A stretch of DNA of 64,000 nucleotides, from contig NZ_JAERRJ010000015.1 in the NCBI RefSeq assembly GCF_016741815.1, positions 1 to 64,000 of the forward strand, given 5' to 3'. Source of the stretch: Nocardia acididurans (GTDB taxonomy: Bacteria > Actinomycetota > Actinomycetes > Mycobacteriales > Mycobacteriaceae). Made by a program: the position numbers and the translations under genes. Positions within the stretch are counted from its first letter, which is position 1. Each line of letters opens with the position of its first letter. The notes beneath the pieces were generated by a model. That model did not search any database and was not told the origin of the DNA. It saw only the letters and a program-made list of their open reading frames with translations. This document shows, in pieces, positions 25,501 through 34,319 of the stretch.

Positions 25501-26766
25501 ATGACGACATCGCTTGCCAAAGGGCAGAATTCGCCACTGCCGGGGTCCGAGGTGCGGGTGAGCGTCCGCACCGGGAATTCGGTGGATCTGTCGGCGCTGC
25601 TGGTGACCGCGGCCGGGAAGGTGCGCTCGGACGCCGACTTCATCTTCTTCAATCAGCCGCAGGGCGAGGGCGTGCGGCTGGATTCCGCCGCGGGGGCGCT
25701 GGTCTTCTCGCTCGCCACGGTGCCCGAGGGGATCGACGCGGTGCGCACGGTGCTCACGCTCGACGCGGGGGACACCTTCGGGCAGCATGCGCCGCCGGTG
25801 GCCACGGTGCTCGATGAGCGGGGAAATCCGTTGTACGAGTACGTGGTCGAGGGGTTGAGCAGCGAGTCGGTGGTGATCGCGCTGGAGTTGTACCGGCGCG
25901 GGGCGGACTGGAAGGTGCGCGCGGTCGGCCAGGGGTACGCGGGCGGGTTCGCGGATCTGGTCACCGATCACGGTGTGACAGTGGATGATTCGCCCGCCGA
26001 GGTCGCCGCTCCCGCTCCCGCTCCCGTCGAGGGTGGAGCCGTTCGCTCGGTGCCGGGGGAGCGGCAGTTGCCGCCCGAGCAGCGGCAGCGCCTGGACATG
26101 CGCAAGCGTGAGGTGGCGAAGGTCCTGCTCACCAAGGGCGCGGAAACGGTTCGCGCCCGGGTGATTCTGGTGATCGACAAGACCGGCAGCATGCAGAAGC
26201 TGTACGCGAACCGGGTCGTGCATCGCGTGGTGCAGCGGATGATCCCGGTGGCCATCCAGCTCGACGACGACGGTGTGCTCGAGCCCTACCTGTACGCGAA
26301 ATCGTTTCTGCGCCTTCCCGATATCCGCGTCGAGCAGGCGGAGCAGTGGACCGGGACCTACCTGCATCTGACCGGTACCCACGATGGCTTCGACTACAAC
26401 GCGATCGGCAACTCCAATATCGAGATGCCGATCATGCAGGAGATCATCTCCACGCTGCGCCCGGCGTCCGGGCCGACGCTGGTGCTGTTCTTCACCGACG
26501 GCGGCTTCTCGGAGAAGCAGAAGATCGCCCGCCTCATGAGCCAGGCTGCCGAACTGCCCGCCTTCTGGCAGTTCATCGGATTGGGTAGGGCCAAGTTCGG
26601 GGTGCTGCGCAATCTCGACGAGCTCGAGGGGCGATTGGTCGACAATGCCGGGTTCTTCGCGGTCGACGATATCGACGAGCTCTCCGATGCGGAGCTGTAC
26701 GAGCGGTTGCTCGGGGAATTCCCGTCCTGGTTGCGGGCCGCCCGTGCGGCCGGGGTGCTGCGCTGA
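25501..26766 (+). CDS. TerD-domain and vWA-domain fusion protein
   Basis: 421 residues. The N-terminal TerD-like domain (about 1-165) shows SALLVTAAGKVRSDADFIFF and the VVIALELYRRGADWKVRAVG strand set. After a Pro/Ala linker comes a von Willebrand A domain (about 220-400) with the MIDAS motif VIDKTGS and the later FFTDGGF. In tellurite-resistance loci TerD and TerY-type vWA proteins are separate; here they are one chain. Calcium binding by TerD and metal-dependent adhesion by vWA are family knowledge. No other ter gene is nearby, and its partner is unknown. Confidence 0.88.
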   Translation: MTTSLAKGQNSPLPGSEVRVSVRTGNSVDLSALLVTAAGKVRSDADFIFFNQPQGEGVRLDSAAGALVFSLATVPEGIDAVRTVLTLDAGDTFGQHAPPVATVLDERGNPLYEYVVEGLSSESVVIALELYRRGADWKVRAVGQGYAGGFADLVTDHGVTVDDSPAEVAAPAPAPVEGGAVRSVPGERQLPPEQRQRLDMRKREVAKVLLTKGAETVRARVILVIDKTGSMQKLYANRVVHRVVQRMIPVAIQLDDDGVLEPYLYAKSFLRLPDIRVEQAEQWTGTYLHLTGTHDGFDYNAIGNSNIEMPIMQEIISTLRPASGPTLVLFFTDGGFSEKQKIARLMSQAAELPAFWQFIGLGRAKFGVLRNLDELEGRLVDNAGFFAVDDIDELSDAELYERLLGEFPSWLRAARAAGVLR

Positions 26767-26794
26767 CCGAAATCCGCAAGGTACGGTCGGCAGC

Positions 26795-27340
26795 ATGAAT
26801 CGCTATGCCGCCTTCCTGCGTGGGATCGGGCCCAGTAACCCCAATATGCGGAACGAGAAGCTGCGCGGGGTGTTCGAGGGGCTCGGTTTCGAGAAGGTCG
26901 GTTCCGTGGTCAGCAGCGGCAATGTGGTCTTCCACAGCGACGAAACCGATACCGCCGCACTGGAATCGCGGATTCAGCAGGCGCTGCGGGCGGAACTCGG
27001 GATCCCCGGCGGCACCCTCATCCGGAGCCGGGAACGGTTGCAGTCCTTGGTCGATGCCGATCCGTTTCCCGGACTGACGCATTGCCGGGAGACCTACCTG
27101 GTGGTCACGTTCCTGCGGGAGGAACCGGCGTCGGTGCCCGAATGGCCTTCGGAGGGAAGGCCGTCCGCTGTGACGGTGGTCGGCTACGACAAGGCCGCGC
27201 GCGCGCTGCTGTCGATCCTGGACAACAGGGATCCGGGGACGACGAACTTCATGGTGTGGCTGGAGAAATCCTTCGGGAAGGACATCACCACGCGAACTTT
27301 TCTCACTATCGAGAGAACTCTGAAGAAATTGAATTCCTGA
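26795..27340 (+). CDS. DUF1697 family protein
   Basis: 181 residues. The start MNRYAAFLRGIGPSNPNMRN (variant of the family motif AxLRGINVGG), followed by GFEKVGSVVSSGNVVF, identifies DUF1697. Its function is unknown. A TACGGT box at 26782-26787 lies 7 bases before the ATG, so the transcript is probably leaderless. It stands alone, with its own hairpin downstream. Confidence 0.9.
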   Translation: MNRYAAFLRGIGPSNPNMRNEKLRGVFEGLGFEKVGSVVSSGNVVFHSDETDTAALESRIQQALRAELGIPGGTLIRSRERLQSLVDADPFPGLTHCRETYLVVTFLREEPASVPEWPSEGRPSAVTVVGYDKAARALLSILDNRDPGTTNFMVWLEKSFGKDITTRTFLTIERTLKKLNS

Positions 27341-27372
27341 CCAGTTGGCCGCAATTCGAATGCGGCCGCTGG
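27341..27372 (+). terminator. Hairpin after the DUF1697 gene
   Basis: CCAG-TT-GGCCGCA pairs with TGCGGCC-G-CTGG around ATTCGAA. It begins directly after the stop codon and has a bulge but 11 paired bases. No U-tract follows. Confidence 0.6.
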
Positions 27373-27491
27373 CAGTTCGCTGAGAGTTCTGTTATTGATT
27401 CGTGATTCGCTGGTCATAGAACCGTTGCCTATGGGATGCTTTCCGCGATCGGTGCAAGTTGGGAGGTTTGTTCCGGAGCAAGGGGGTTCCC

Positions 27492-30125
27492 ATGGATCCA
27501 CAGGTGTTCGGCCGGGTGCTGGCCCCGTTCGTCCACTCGGGCGTCAGCAGGCTGTGGCAGGCGGTACGGCCCGATGTCTCGGTGCCCGCGCTTGAGGCGC
27601 ATCAGCGTGAACTGGCCGCCGCCGTGCAGCGCCGCGAACGCGACAACCTCAAACGCCTCGCGGGCACCGCCCGCGAATGCCCCGGAATCCGGTACGGCAC
27701 ATGGCCGCCCGGCCCGCGCGCCGAATCGGGCAGCCTCACCGGTATCCGCGACTTCTACACCCGGCGCTGCCCCACGGGGCGCATGGTGGTGCTGGGCGGG
27801 CCGGGTTCGGGCAAATCGCTCACCGCGATCCGCCTGCTGCTCGACCTGCTCGAGCAACGCGCCGAACACGACCCGGTCCCGGTGCGCGTCAACGCCGCCA
27901 CCTGGAATCCCGCCATTCGCGGATTCACCGGCTGGCTCGCCGAACGCCTCGCCCGCGACTACGACCTGCCGGTGCGGGTGGCCGCCGAACTCGTCGACTC
28001 CGGCCGCGTCGTCCCCATCCTCGACCGCCTCGACAGCATGCACATCCCCGGCGGCGAACTCGTCGGCGCCTGGCTGGCCCTCGAACACCTCAACGAACTC
28101 CAGGACATGCGCGTCGTGATCCTCTGCGACACCGCCGTCTACGAACGCCTCTGCGCACCGCACAGTCCCTACCGCGGCCTGTGCGCCGCCACCCGAATAG
28201 AACTGCGCCCCTTGACCGCCCGCGCCATCACCGACCACCTGCTCGCCGCCGCGGCCCAGCAGGGCGGTCCGCCCGGCACCTGGGGAGGCTGGACCACCGC
28301 GCCCCATCCCGCACCCGCGTCCACCGGCCCCGGCCCTCTCCCGAACGAGGCGGCGGCCGCTCATGCTCCCGTGAACGGGTCGGCGGGTGCCCATGCTCCC
28401 GTGAACGGGTCGGCGGGTGCCCATGCTCCCGTGAACGGGTCGGCGGCCGCTCATGCTCCCGTGAACGGGTCGGCGGGTGCCCATGCTCCCGTGAACGGAT
28501 CGGCGGGTGCCCATGCGCTCGCAAACGGGTCGGCGGCGGGCCGCCCGCGTGCGGGTGCGTCGGCGGGTGACGGTGCCTCCGAGAGCCGTTCGATACCCGC
28601 ACATGCCACAGGGAACGGGCCCGTCCGCGCCCGCTGGTCTCCGGTGACAACGCGCCTAGCCTATGAACCCGATGGTGTGCTCGCCCGCACGCTCAACACG
28701 CCGGCGCGTCTGCATCTGGCCGAAATGTATTTGGGCAGAGGCTGTTCACACGCCGCCGCCAAACTCGCCGCCGCCGAGAGCGCGGACGAGATCCTGCGCC
28801 TGCTCCACTCCGCGGCCATTCCCGCCGCGGTGGCGAGCACCCCGCGCGACCACTTCGGTGATCGTCCCTATACCCAGGAGCAGGCCCACCTCTGGCTGCG
28901 CACCCTCGCCCTGCACACCGACCGCAGGCGGCGGCGCGGCCGGGTGGACGCGGGGACGAGTCTCGACGATCTCTGGGAGCTGGCGGGCCGCCGCTGCCGA
29001 ATCCTGCACGGGCTGCTCGTGCTGGTGGCAGGTCTGGTGCTGCTCGGCTACGTGAACGGTCTGCTCGCCCCCGAATTCCATTGCGCGTCTGACGATTCAC
29101 CGGTGAGTGTGGCGGGGCCGGGCACGGTCGCCGCCCCGGCCGAGTATCCCCTGATCAGGCTCCCCGGTGAATGGCATTGCACCGCACCGCTGTTCCGCCT
29201 CGATCTGATCATGATCCTGCTGGCGCTGATCGGCGGCGCGGTGGCGGCGTTCCGATCGGTGAGCCGGGAATCCTCGCCCGCGCTCACCATGGCCTCCCGC
29301 TTCGGCGCGACCGCTCTGTTCTCCGGGCTCGCCGCGGCCTTCGAGGTAGACCTCGCCACCTGGAACGCGCGCGGCTCCGAACGCGCCCTGGAACTGGCTG
29401 TGCTCCTTGGCGTTTCCTCGATCGTGGCGGGCGTGGTCGCCTACCGGTCCTGGCGTGCCACCATGTCCCGTGCCATGGAGCAGGCCACCCGCCTGGCCGC
29501 CGCCGGTTTCGTCGCCGGTTCGGTGGTCGCCGTGGCCGGAGCCGCGAAAATCATGGCCCTGCACCCGCGCCCGACCCTCGAGGACCACCTGCACGCCCTG
29601 GTCCGCGAGGGCGTGGTCGGCACCGTCGCCATCTGGCCGGTGGCCGCCCTCCTCGCCGGCCTGGTGGCGCTGTCCGGCCCGCTGCTCATGTCCAAACGCC
29701 TGGATCCGGTCGCCGACGAACGCCGCCCCGCCCCCATCGGCCCGCGCGGCTGGCTCCTACTCCTCACCGCCGCACTGTGTTTCGGCGGCTACCACATCTG
29801 GGAGGAACTCTTCAGCGCCCGCGCGAGCGTCCGCTTCGCCCTCTTCACCGGCCTCGCCGCCCTGGTGGTCCTGGCGGGCGGCGCGACCTGCGCCCGCCGC
29901 CTCCGCTACCTCTGCGCCCGCCTCCTGTTCCGCTGCGGCGTCCCCTTCGCCCCCGCCCCCGCCGACTTCCTCGACTGGGCGCACCGGCACGGCCTGCTGC
30001 GCGTCACCGGCGCCGCCTACCAGTTCCGGGACCACACTTTCCGCCACTGGCTCCGAGCCCACGATTCCCCCGAAATCCACCCCACCCCAGCCGAACCCGC
30101 CCCCGACCTCCCCGCCACCGGCTGA
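27492..30125 (+). CDS. NACHT-like NTPase with polytopic membrane C-terminus
   Basis: 877 residues from ATG 27492; AGGGGG at 27481-27486 gives a 5-base spacing. Residues about 1-95 are helical. An NTPase core follows with Walker A GGPGSGKS (102-109), a Walker B-like strand VVPILDRLDSM where the acidic pair is reduced to D-x-x-D, and a sensor-like strand MRVVILCDT. Residues about 291-350 are a 10-residue tandem repeat (HAPVNGSAGA). A helical region and about eight transmembrane helices then follow (about 507-830), ending in a soluble tail with AYQFRDHTFRHWLRAHD, a motif common at the end of actinobacterial NACHT proteins. The family is seen in defence and signalling contexts; the function here is unknown. 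No effector gene is adjacent. Confidence 0.78.
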   Translation: MDPQVFGRVLAPFVHSGVSRLWQAVRPDVSVPALEAHQRELAAAVQRRERDNLKRLAGTARECPGIRYGTWPPGPRAESGSLTGIRDFYTRRCPTGRMVVLGGPGSGKSLTAIRLLLDLLEQRAEHDPVPVRVNAATWNPAIRGFTGWLAERLARDYDLPVRVAAELVDSGRVVPILDRLDSMHIPGGELVGAWLALEHLNELQDMRVVILCDTAVYERLCAPHSPYRGLCAATRIELRPLTARAITDHLLAAAAQQGGPPGTWGGWTTAPHPAPASTGPGPLPNEAAAAHAPVNGSAGAHAPVNGSAGAHAPVNGSAAAHAPVNGSAGAHAPVNGSAGAHALANGSAAGRPRAGASAGDGASESRSIPAHATGNGPVRARWSPVTTRLAYEPDGVLARTLNTPARLHLAEMYLGRGCSHAAAKLAAAESADEILRLLHSAAIPAAVASTPRDHFGDRPYTQEQAHLWLRTLALHTDRRRRRGRVDAGTSLDDLWELAGRRCRILHGLLVLVAGLVLLGYVNGLLAPEFHCASDDSPVSVAGPGTVAAPAEYPLIRLPGEWHCTAPLFRLDLIMILLALIGGAVAAFRSVSRESSPALTMASRFGATALFSGLAAAFEVDLATWNARGSERALELAVLLGVSSIVAGVVAYRSWRATMSRAMEQATRLAAAGFVAGSVVAVAGAAKIMALHPRPTLEDHLHALVREGVVGTVAIWPVAALLAGLVALSGPLLMSKRLDPVADERRPAPIGPRGWLLLLTAALCFGGYHIWEELFSARASVRFALFTGLAALVVLAGGATCARRLRYLCARLLFRCGVPFAPAPADFLDWAHRHGLLRVTGAAYQFRDHTFRHWLRAHDSPEIHPTPAEPAPDLPATG
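28362..28541 (+). repeat. In-frame 30-bp minisatellite, six units
   Basis: Unit starts lie at 28362, 28392, 28422, 28452, 28482 and 28512. The unit encodes HAPVNGSAGA, with AAA variants before some units; the last unit is degenerate (HALANGSAAG). Units 1-5 are almost identical at the DNA level, which points to recent slippage. The repeat length is a multiple of three, so copy changes keep the frame. Confidence 0.95.
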
Positions 30126-30199
30126 CCCCGGAGTCCCCGGTCCCGGCACGCCGCAGGCACACAGCTGGAGGCTGCGGGTCGGTGAGTCTCCTGGGCGGC

Positions 30200-31438
30200 T
30201 CAAAGGGCCGCGTAGACGGCTGCCACCAGGTTGTAGGCGCGGCGGTCGCCGGACAGCCAGTCGCGGCGGAGGTTCGGGATGTAGCCGAAGGCGACCTGGT
30301 TGTCGGTGTCGCCGAGGCCGAGAGAGCCGCCCGCGCCCGGGTGGCCGAAGACATGTGGCCGGGCCGAATCCGGGACGACGAGGTTCTGCGAGGCGAGCAT
30401 GTAGCCGAGGCCGAAGGCGCTTTCCAGGAGGAGGACCGCATCGGTGCCGCGGACCTGTTCGGATGTGGCCTCCCGCAACAGTTTCGGGCTGATGAGAGTA
30501 CCGGCCACCAGGTCGCGATAGCAGGCGGCCAGGGCGCGCGGGGTGGTGACCAGGCCGGTCGCGGGCCAGCCTCCGGCGAGGACTTCGGGATCGTTGTAGG
30601 AGCCGAAGGGGGTGGTGGAGGCGCGCATCACCAGCGACTCCGGATCGCGATAGGCCACGGCCATGCGCGCCACGGTCGCCGCGTCCAGGGGCGGGGCCTG
30701 TTCGGCCCAAACCCGCTCTGCGGCAGGTGGCGACGTGACACGAGCGGGCGCGGGGCCGTCCGGGGCGGGGTGGCCGGGATCCGTCCCGCCGGCGGCGGTC
30801 GCTGTCGCCGGGTGAGCTGTCGTCGTATGTCCGGTCGTCGCGGCCCGCCGCGCTACACCGAGGCGCAGGTCGGCGTTCAGTTCGCGGCGGATGTACTCGC
30901 CCACCGTGAGTCCGCAATGGCGGCGGATGAATTCGGCGAGCAGCCAGCCGAAGGTGAGGGCGTGGTAGCCGTGGGCGGTGCCGGGTTCCCAGACCGGCGT
31001 CTGGGCGGCGAGCAGTTCGGCCATGTGGATCGGGTCGGCGGCTTCGGCGGCGGTGACGGGACGGTCGAAGGCCGGGACGCCGGCGCGGTGGGTGAGCAGG
31101 TCGGCGACCGTGGTGGATTGTTTTCCGGCGGCACCGTATTCGGGCCACCAGTCGGTCACCGGGTCGTGCAGGTCGATGCCGTGCTGCTCGGCGACGCGGA
31201 GCGCGGCGGTGGCCGTGATCGCCTTCGTGCACGAAAAGGTCACGCAGGGAGTGTCTTTCGACCAGGGCCGACCGGTCCGGCGGTCGGCGACCCCGCCCCA
31301 CAGATCCACCACGGCCTGCCCGCCGACGAAGACGGTGACCCCGCCGCCGAGGTCGTCACCGGCGGCGAGGCTCGTTTCGAAGACGTCGCGGACGGCCCGG
31401 AACGCCGGATCCGCATGCCCTTCCACCACGAAACTCAT
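30200..31438 (-). CDS. Serine beta-lactamase-fold esterase (EstB/LipD-like)
   Basis: 412 residues. The nucleophile motif is SCTK (S-x-x-K, about residue 69-72); a Tyr motif HGYHALTFGW supplies the second catalytic element and HPGAGG near the C-terminus replaces the KTG box. This arrangement is typical of class C-like esterases (EstB, mycobacterial LipD/Rv1923), usually acting on acyl esters rather than beta-lactams. No signal peptide is seen. The -10 TCTAAT ends 7 bases before the ATG and overlaps a KstR-type operator, which links it to sterol or lipid use. A Pro/Thr-rich insertion near residue 205-240 is unusual. Confidence 0.88.
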   Translation of the reverse strand: MSFVVEGHADPAFRAVRDVFETSLAAGDDLGGGVTVFVGGQAVVDLWGGVADRRTGRPWSKDTPCVTFSCTKAITATAALRVAEQHGIDLHDPVTDWWPEYGAAGKQSTTVADLLTHRAGVPAFDRPVTAAEAADPIHMAELLAAQTPVWEPGTAHGYHALTFGWLLAEFIRRHCGLTVGEYIRRELNADLRLGVARRAATTGHTTTAHPATATAAGGTDPGHPAPDGPAPARVTSPPAAERVWAEQAPPLDAATVARMAVAYRDPESLVMRASTTPFGSYNDPEVLAGGWPATGLVTTPRALAACYRDLVAGTLISPKLLREATSEQVRGTDAVLLLESAFGLGYMLASQNLVVPDSARPHVFGHPGAGGSLGLGDTDNQVAFGYIPNLRRDWLSGDRRAYNLVAAVYAAL

Positions 31439-31447
31439 ACCTCAAAT

Positions 31448-31461
31448 TAGAACACGTTCCA
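31448..31461. promoter_or_regulatory. KstR-type operator before the esterase gene
   Basis: TAGAACACGTTCCA fits the published KstR consensus TNNAACNNGTTNNA at every fixed position. It lies 9 bases upstream of the esterase start codon (31438) and overlaps the predicted -10 box on the minus strand. KstR represses cholesterol-catabolism and lipid genes in mycobacteria and relatives. Confidence 0.65.
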
Positions 31462-31504
31462 ATTTTGCGCCCAAGGGTTTCGTGGTGAAATTCCGTGGAA
31501 CAGG

Positions 31505-32767
31505 TCAGTACGGCTGGTTCGGATCCCGTTCCGGCAGTGGGCGTTCCACGATGACCGGACGGCCCAGCGGGTTGCGGACGCGCCGCTTGGCCTGCTGGTA
31601 GACCAGCGCGGTTTCCTGCGCCACCACATCCCAGGCGAAGTCGGCGGTCAGTCGCTCACGCGCGGCCCACGCGCGATCCTGCGCGGCGGCCGGATCGTCG
31701 AGCACCGAGCACACCGCCTCGACCACGCCGTTCACATCGGCGGGTTCGAAGGACGCGCCCGTGACGCCGTCGGTGACCAGATCGCCCAGGCCACCGGCAT
31801 TCGAGGTCACCAGCGGGGTGCCCGCGGCGGCGGCTTCCAGGGCCACGATGCCGAAGGGCTCGTAGCGGCTGGGCAGGACGACGGCGTCGGCGCTGTGCAG
31901 CCAGCCGAGCAGGTCCGTATGGTCCAGGCGGCCCACGAAATTCACCGCGCGCGCCACGCGATGGGCCCGCGCCCGCTCACGCAGCCAATCGAATTGGGTG
32001 CCGACACCGGCCACGGTGAGAGTGGTTCCCGGATGCGCCTTGCGAATTCGCGGCAGGGCGGCGATGGCGTCCTGGATGCCCTTCTCGTATTCGAGGCGGC
32101 CGACATACAGCAGACGCGGCGGACCGGAGCGCGGCGCGCGTTCGCGGAAGGTCCACGCGCCCACGTCGATTCCATTGCGGATCACCGTGATCGGCACGCG
32201 CTCGGGCTTGTAGAGCCGCTCGACCTCGTCCTTCATCGACTCCGAACACGTGATGAGCGCGTCGGATTCGTGCGCCAGCCACCATTCGACCGAATGCACC
32301 TGCTTGTTCACCCGGCCGGAAACCCAGCCGCTGTGCCGCCCGGCCTCGGTGGCGTGAATGGTGGAAACCAGTGGCACGTCGTAGAACTCGGCCAGGGCGA
32401 TACCGGGGTGTGCGACGAGCCAGTCGTGCGCGTGCACCACATCCGGCGTCCAGCCCTCGCCGATTCCCGGCTTGGCCAACGCGATTCCGGCGCGCACCAT
32501 GGCATGCCCCATGGCCAGCGTCCACGCCAGCATGTCTTCGCCGAAGTCGAAGCAGGGCGCGTCCTCGGCGACGGCGACCACGAGCACGCCGTCCTCCACG
32601 AACGAGTGCGTCGGATGGGTGCTCGCGTCCGTGCCCATGGGCCGGCGCGCCAGCACCACGACCTCGTGTCCCGCGGCGGCCAGCTCGGTGGCCAGGTGAT
32701 GGACATGGCGGCCCAGCCCGCCGACCACGACGGGTGGGTACTCCCACGACACCATCAAAATCTTCAT
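31505..32767 (-). CDS. GT4 alpha-glucosyltransferase (Rv3032-like)
   Basis: 420 residues from ATG 32765-32767, overlapping the stop of the GH57 gene by ATGA, with AAGGACC upstream. N-terminal MKILMVSWEYPPVVVGGLGRH is the nucleotide-sugar glycogen-synthase-like start, and the C-terminal Rossmann domain has LLYVGRLEYEKGI and PSRYEPFGIVALEAAAAGTP (the E-x7-E donor-binding motif). It matches Rv3032, an alpha-1,4-glucosyltransferase that elongates MGLP and contributes to glucan in M. tuberculosis. It is cytosolic or membrane-associated. Cotranslation with GH57 suggests joint building of a branched or methylated glucan. Confidence 0.92.
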   Translation of the reverse strand: MKILMVSWEYPPVVVGGLGRHVHHLATELAAAGHEVVVLARRPMGTDASTHPTHSFVEDGVLVVAVAEDAPCFDFGEDMLAWTLAMGHAMVRAGIALAKPGIGEGWTPDVVHAHDWLVAHPGIALAEFYDVPLVSTIHATEAGRHSGWVSGRVNKQVHSVEWWLAHESDALITCSESMKDEVERLYKPERVPITVIRNGIDVGAWTFRERAPRSGPPRLLYVGRLEYEKGIQDAIAALPRIRKAHPGTTLTVAGVGTQFDWLRERARAHRVARAVNFVGRLDHTDLLGWLHSADAVVLPSRYEPFGIVALEAAAAGTPLVTSNAGGLGDLVTDGVTGASFEPADVNGVVEAVCSVLDDPAAAQDRAWAARERLTADFAWDVVAQETALVYQQAKRRVRNPLGRPVIVERPLPERDPNQPY

Positions 32768-34299
32768 GAGGGTCCTTCTGAAGCGGGGCCGAGCCTGCGC
32801 GCATCGAGCGCGGGGAAGAGTCCGTCGGCCGCGTACCATCCTGCCGCCAACTGCCGTGCTTTGGCGAGTTGCCCGGCGGATACCGCCGCCGCGATCTCGC
32901 GCACGGCGTGGGCGTGTTCATGGGCTCGGTCACGCGCGTACCCGGCGGCCGAATCCTTGGACACCATGAACGCCCAGTCGCTGGAGATGGTGAGGATGGC
33001 CTCGCGCAGCAGCTGGTCGGCGACCGGGTCGCGCAGGCCGTCGGCGGCGGCCGCCATCTTGTCGAGGGTGTCCAGGGCGAGCCGCACGATCTCGGCATTC
33101 AGCTCGACTAGATCGGTGACCTGATCCCCGGCCCACACCCGCCAGTCCTTGCCCGAACCCCACGAGGAGTCGGCCAGTTCGACGGGTTCGCCCACGTAGC
33201 CACGGGCGCGGGCGTCGGCGAGCGTGCCGACGGTGACCCCGGCTTCGGGCAGTGCGCGCAGCACCTGTTCGAGCCACTGCGGGCCCTCGTGCCACCAGTG
33301 GCCGAACAGTTCGGTGTCGAAGGCGGCCACCACGAGGGCGGGCCGGCCGATGCGTTCGGACTCCGAGATCAACCGTTCCCGCACGGTCGCCACGAAGTCG
33401 GCGACATCCTTCTCGACGGCCGCCGCGGCGAGTGCGGGGTCGTAAGGGGCCTTGTCGGGACCGGCAACGGTTTTGCCTGTGACGCGCGCCGGTTTGAGCC
33501 CGGTGGCGTGATCATAGTGATGGAAATCACGGTAGTAGGGCTGTCCGGGGTACCCGGATTTCGGCGACCAGACGCGGTAGCTCACGTGCAGATCGCGTCC
33601 GAACACGACCACATCCGAATCCCATACGGGTCGTCCGAGGGTGGTGTCGCCGCGCAGGGCCGGGCCGTCGCACAGGAAATGCGTGATGCCGACCCTGTCG
33701 TAGGTCTTCTCCATGCCGGGCGTGAACCCGCATTCGGGCGCCCAGATACCTTCCGGCGTGTTGCCCCAGCGATGCCGGGCGTCGGCGAGTCCTTCGCTCA
33801 GTTCGTACTCGCGCAGCCGTGCGTCGGTGAGCGGCTGGAAGGGGTGAGCGAGCGGTCCGCCCAGCAATTCGATGGCCGCGGCGTCGATCAACTCGCGCCA
33901 CACCGGCGACGCGCCGTGCATCCACCGTTGTTCGAAATCCGCCAAAGCTTCTGTTGCAAGCCGGTGTTCGTGGCTGCCGAGCGCCACATTGCCCGCCATG
34001 GCGGCTTCGTCGGCACGCAGCTTCCAGTTGCCGAGCCAGTGGTGCATGCCCTTCAGGCAGTGCGGGTCGTCCAGCTGAGCCGCCAGCACCGGGGTGATGC
34101 CCAGGCTGAGCAGGTTCGTACGTCCTTCGGCCGCAAGGGTTCTCAGCACCTTGGCCACGGGCAGGTAGGACGCCGCCCAGGACTGGTAGAGCCATTCCTC
34201 GCCGACCGGCCAGCGTCCGTGATGCGCCAGCCACGGCAGATGCGAGTGCAGGACCAACGTGAACTGGCCTGGTACCGCGGACTTCTCGGCTGTGCTCAT
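32764..34299 (-). CDS. GH57 alpha-glucan branching-type enzyme (Rv3031-like)
   Basis: 511 residues from ATG 34297-34299, chosen because MSTAEKSAVPGQFTLVLHSH aligns with the start of the mycobacterial protein. A GTG at 34323 would instead overlap the upstream stop as GTGA and cannot be excluded. GH57 motifs: FTLVLHSHLPWLAHHG, the nucleophile Glu189 in GIWAPECGF, and the acid Asp328 in AAFDTELFGHWWHEG. Family GH57 members at this locus are predicted 1,4-alpha-glucan branching enzymes or glucanotransferases in MGLP synthesis. Its stop overlaps the GT4 start. Confidence 0.9.
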   Translation of the reverse strand: MSTAEKSAVPGQFTLVLHSHLPWLAHHGRWPVGEEWLYQSWAASYLPVAKVLRTLAAEGRTNLLSLGITPVLAAQLDDPHCLKGMHHWLGNWKLRADEAAMAGNVALGSHEHRLATEALADFEQRWMHGASPVWRELIDAAAIELLGGPLAHPFQPLTDARLREYELSEGLADARHRWGNTPEGIWAPECGFTPGMEKTYDRVGITHFLCDGPALRGDTTLGRPVWDSDVVVFGRDLHVSYRVWSPKSGYPGQPYYRDFHHYDHATGLKPARVTGKTVAGPDKAPYDPALAAAAVEKDVADFVATVRERLISESERIGRPALVVAAFDTELFGHWWHEGPQWLEQVLRALPEAGVTVGTLADARARGYVGEPVELADSSWGSGKDWRVWAGDQVTDLVELNAEIVRLALDTLDKMAAAADGLRDPVADQLLREAILTISSDWAFMVSKDSAAGYARDRAHEHAHAVREIAAAVSAGQLAKARQLAAGWYAADGLFPALDARRLGPASEGPS

Positions 34300-34319
34300 G
34301 GCGCGCTCGTTGCGCTCAC

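Noticed and set aside
28362..28541. Possible CRISPR-like repeat array
   Set aside because: The 30-bp repeats are contiguous without spacers and are in frame inside a coding gene, so this is a coding minisatellite.
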